From positions 1 to 43,915 of the forward strand of contig JAHDBC010000014.1 of NCBI GenBank assembly GCA_020630595.1: DNA of 43,915 nucleotides, in the 5' to 3' direction. Under the pieces are notes generated by a model. The model searched no databases. It saw only the letters and a program-made list of their open reading frames with translations, and was not told the DNA's origin. The position numbers were made by a program, and so were the translations under genes. Positions 43,268 to 43,915 of this stretch are shown one piece after another. The stretch is from Planktomarina sp. Lineage in GTDB: Bacteria; Pseudomonadota; Alphaproteobacteria; Rhodobacterales; Rhodobacteraceae. Position 1 is the stretch's first letter, and every line of letters starts with the position of its first letter.

Positions 43268-43915
43268 ATGTCAGACCTTTTGAAAGGCAAGCGCGGCTTT
43301 ATCACCGGCATCGCAAACAATCGTTCGATTGCCTACGGCATCGCACAGGCCATGCTGGCCGAAGGTGCCGAATTGGCCTTTGGCGTTCAAATGGATGTGT
43401 TTGGCGACAAAGCAAAGAAGCTGGCCGAAGAAATGGGCGTCGAAACGGTTGTCGATTACAATGTCCTGGATGATGACAGCACAACAGCTGCCTTTGACAC
43501 GCTGAAAGAAAAATGGGGCACAATGGATTTCGCAGTCCATGCGATTGCCTATTCCGATAAATCTGAACTGACCGGGCGCTTCATCAACACGACCCGTGAA
43601 AATTTCAAGAATTCCATGGATATCTCTGCGTTTTCGTTCATCGATATGGCGCAAAAAGCCCTGCCGTTGATGGAAGAAAACGGTGGATCACTGATCACAC
43701 TGACATATCAGGGCAGCCACCGTGCAACGCCGTGGTACAACGTGATGGGTGTGGCGAAAGCCGCACTGGAATCTGCTGTAATCTATTTGGCGAATGACCT
43801 GGGGCCCCAGAAAATCCGCGTCAACGCGATTTCGCCCGGCCCCATGAAAACACTGTCCGGGGCCGTCATTGGCGGCGCACGGCAGGTGTTCCGCTGGACA
43901 GAGGCGAATACGCCA
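43268..43915 (+). CDS. fabI: Enoyl-ACP reductase, truncated at the window edge
   Basis: The first 216 residues of a short-chain-dehydrogenase-type enoyl-ACP reductase, the last reductive step of each elongation cycle. The NAD-binding loop GFITGIANNRSIAYGIA (10-26) has the FabI spacing. The catalytic residues are Y147 in TLTYQGS, Y157 and K164 in YNVMGVAKAALES (FabI Y-x6-K), followed by INAISPGPMKTL-like sequence. The C-terminal about 45 residues lie beyond the right edge. It is coupled to fabB by a 4-base gap. The genome may carry a second fabI, which is common in relatives. Confidence 0.93.
   Translation, partial: MSDLLKGKRGFITGIANNRSIAYGIAQAMLAEGAELAFGVQMDVFGDKAKKLAEEMGVETVVDYNVLDDDSTTAAFDTLKEKWGTMDFAVHAIAYSDKSELTGRFINTTRENFKNSMDISAFSFIDMAQKALPLMEENGGSLITLTYQGSHRATPWYNVMGVAKAALESAVIYLANDLGPQKIRVNAISPGPMKTLSGAVIGGARQVFRWTEANTP

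Overview
The window comes from an alphaproteobacterium of the order Rhodobacterales, most likely the marine Roseobacter group. The grounds are protein content and gene order: mcm/pccA/pccB, hdaA next to ppk and ppx, an irr-fabA-fabB-fabI block, an aroA-cmk pair, and a phoH-ybeY-corC-lnt chain. Base composition looks uniform and moderately GC-rich. I see no insertion sequence, phage gene, CRISPR array, rRNA or tRNA. This is a chromosomal housekeeping region with a few accessory islands.

Layout. 1-5852: the start of proS (leftward), then rightward an AI-2E-family permease, the DnaA-inactivating AAA+ protein HdaA, and the polyphosphate genes ppk and ppx. 5849-10667: a leftward chain starting with methylmalonyl-CoA mutase, followed with stop/start overlaps by a VOC protein, a TerB-DnaJ protein, an EEP-fold phosphodiesterase and a small exported protein. 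10801-17947: propionyl-CoA carboxylase (pccB, pccA), separated by a methyltransferase and three very small genes, two of them lipoproteins. Together with mcm this gives propionyl-CoA to succinyl-CoA conversion, apart from an assigned epimerase. 18100-20183: a Bcr/CflA-type MFS pump and an EamA transporter, convergent.

20227-26103 is the least familiar part: three tightly coupled leftward genes encoding a glycosyltransferase-methyltransferase fusion, a large two-part hydrolase, and a sulfatase with an RTX-like tail. It looks like a dedicated glycan or sulfo-conjugate pathway that I cannot match to a described system. Across a 404-base divergent intergenic region, 26508-30460 holds a four-gene cluster: circularly permuted ATP-grasp, alpha-E protein, transglutaminase-like protease and an Anbu-type proteasome-like peptidase. 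The gene set is known from comparative genomics, but its substrate is not settled as far as I know.

30498-39934 is a long leftward housekeeping stretch: miaB, an OmpA protein and a small lipoprotein that share a domain, then phoH-ybeY-corC-lnt-trmB-aroA-cmk. 40041-43915 holds a conserved hypothetical gene, the iron regulator irr (leftward), and divergently fabA, fabB and a fabI cut by the window edge. A Fur-type palindrome lies in the irr/fabA gap, and a GC-rich hairpin covers the fabA ribosome binding site.
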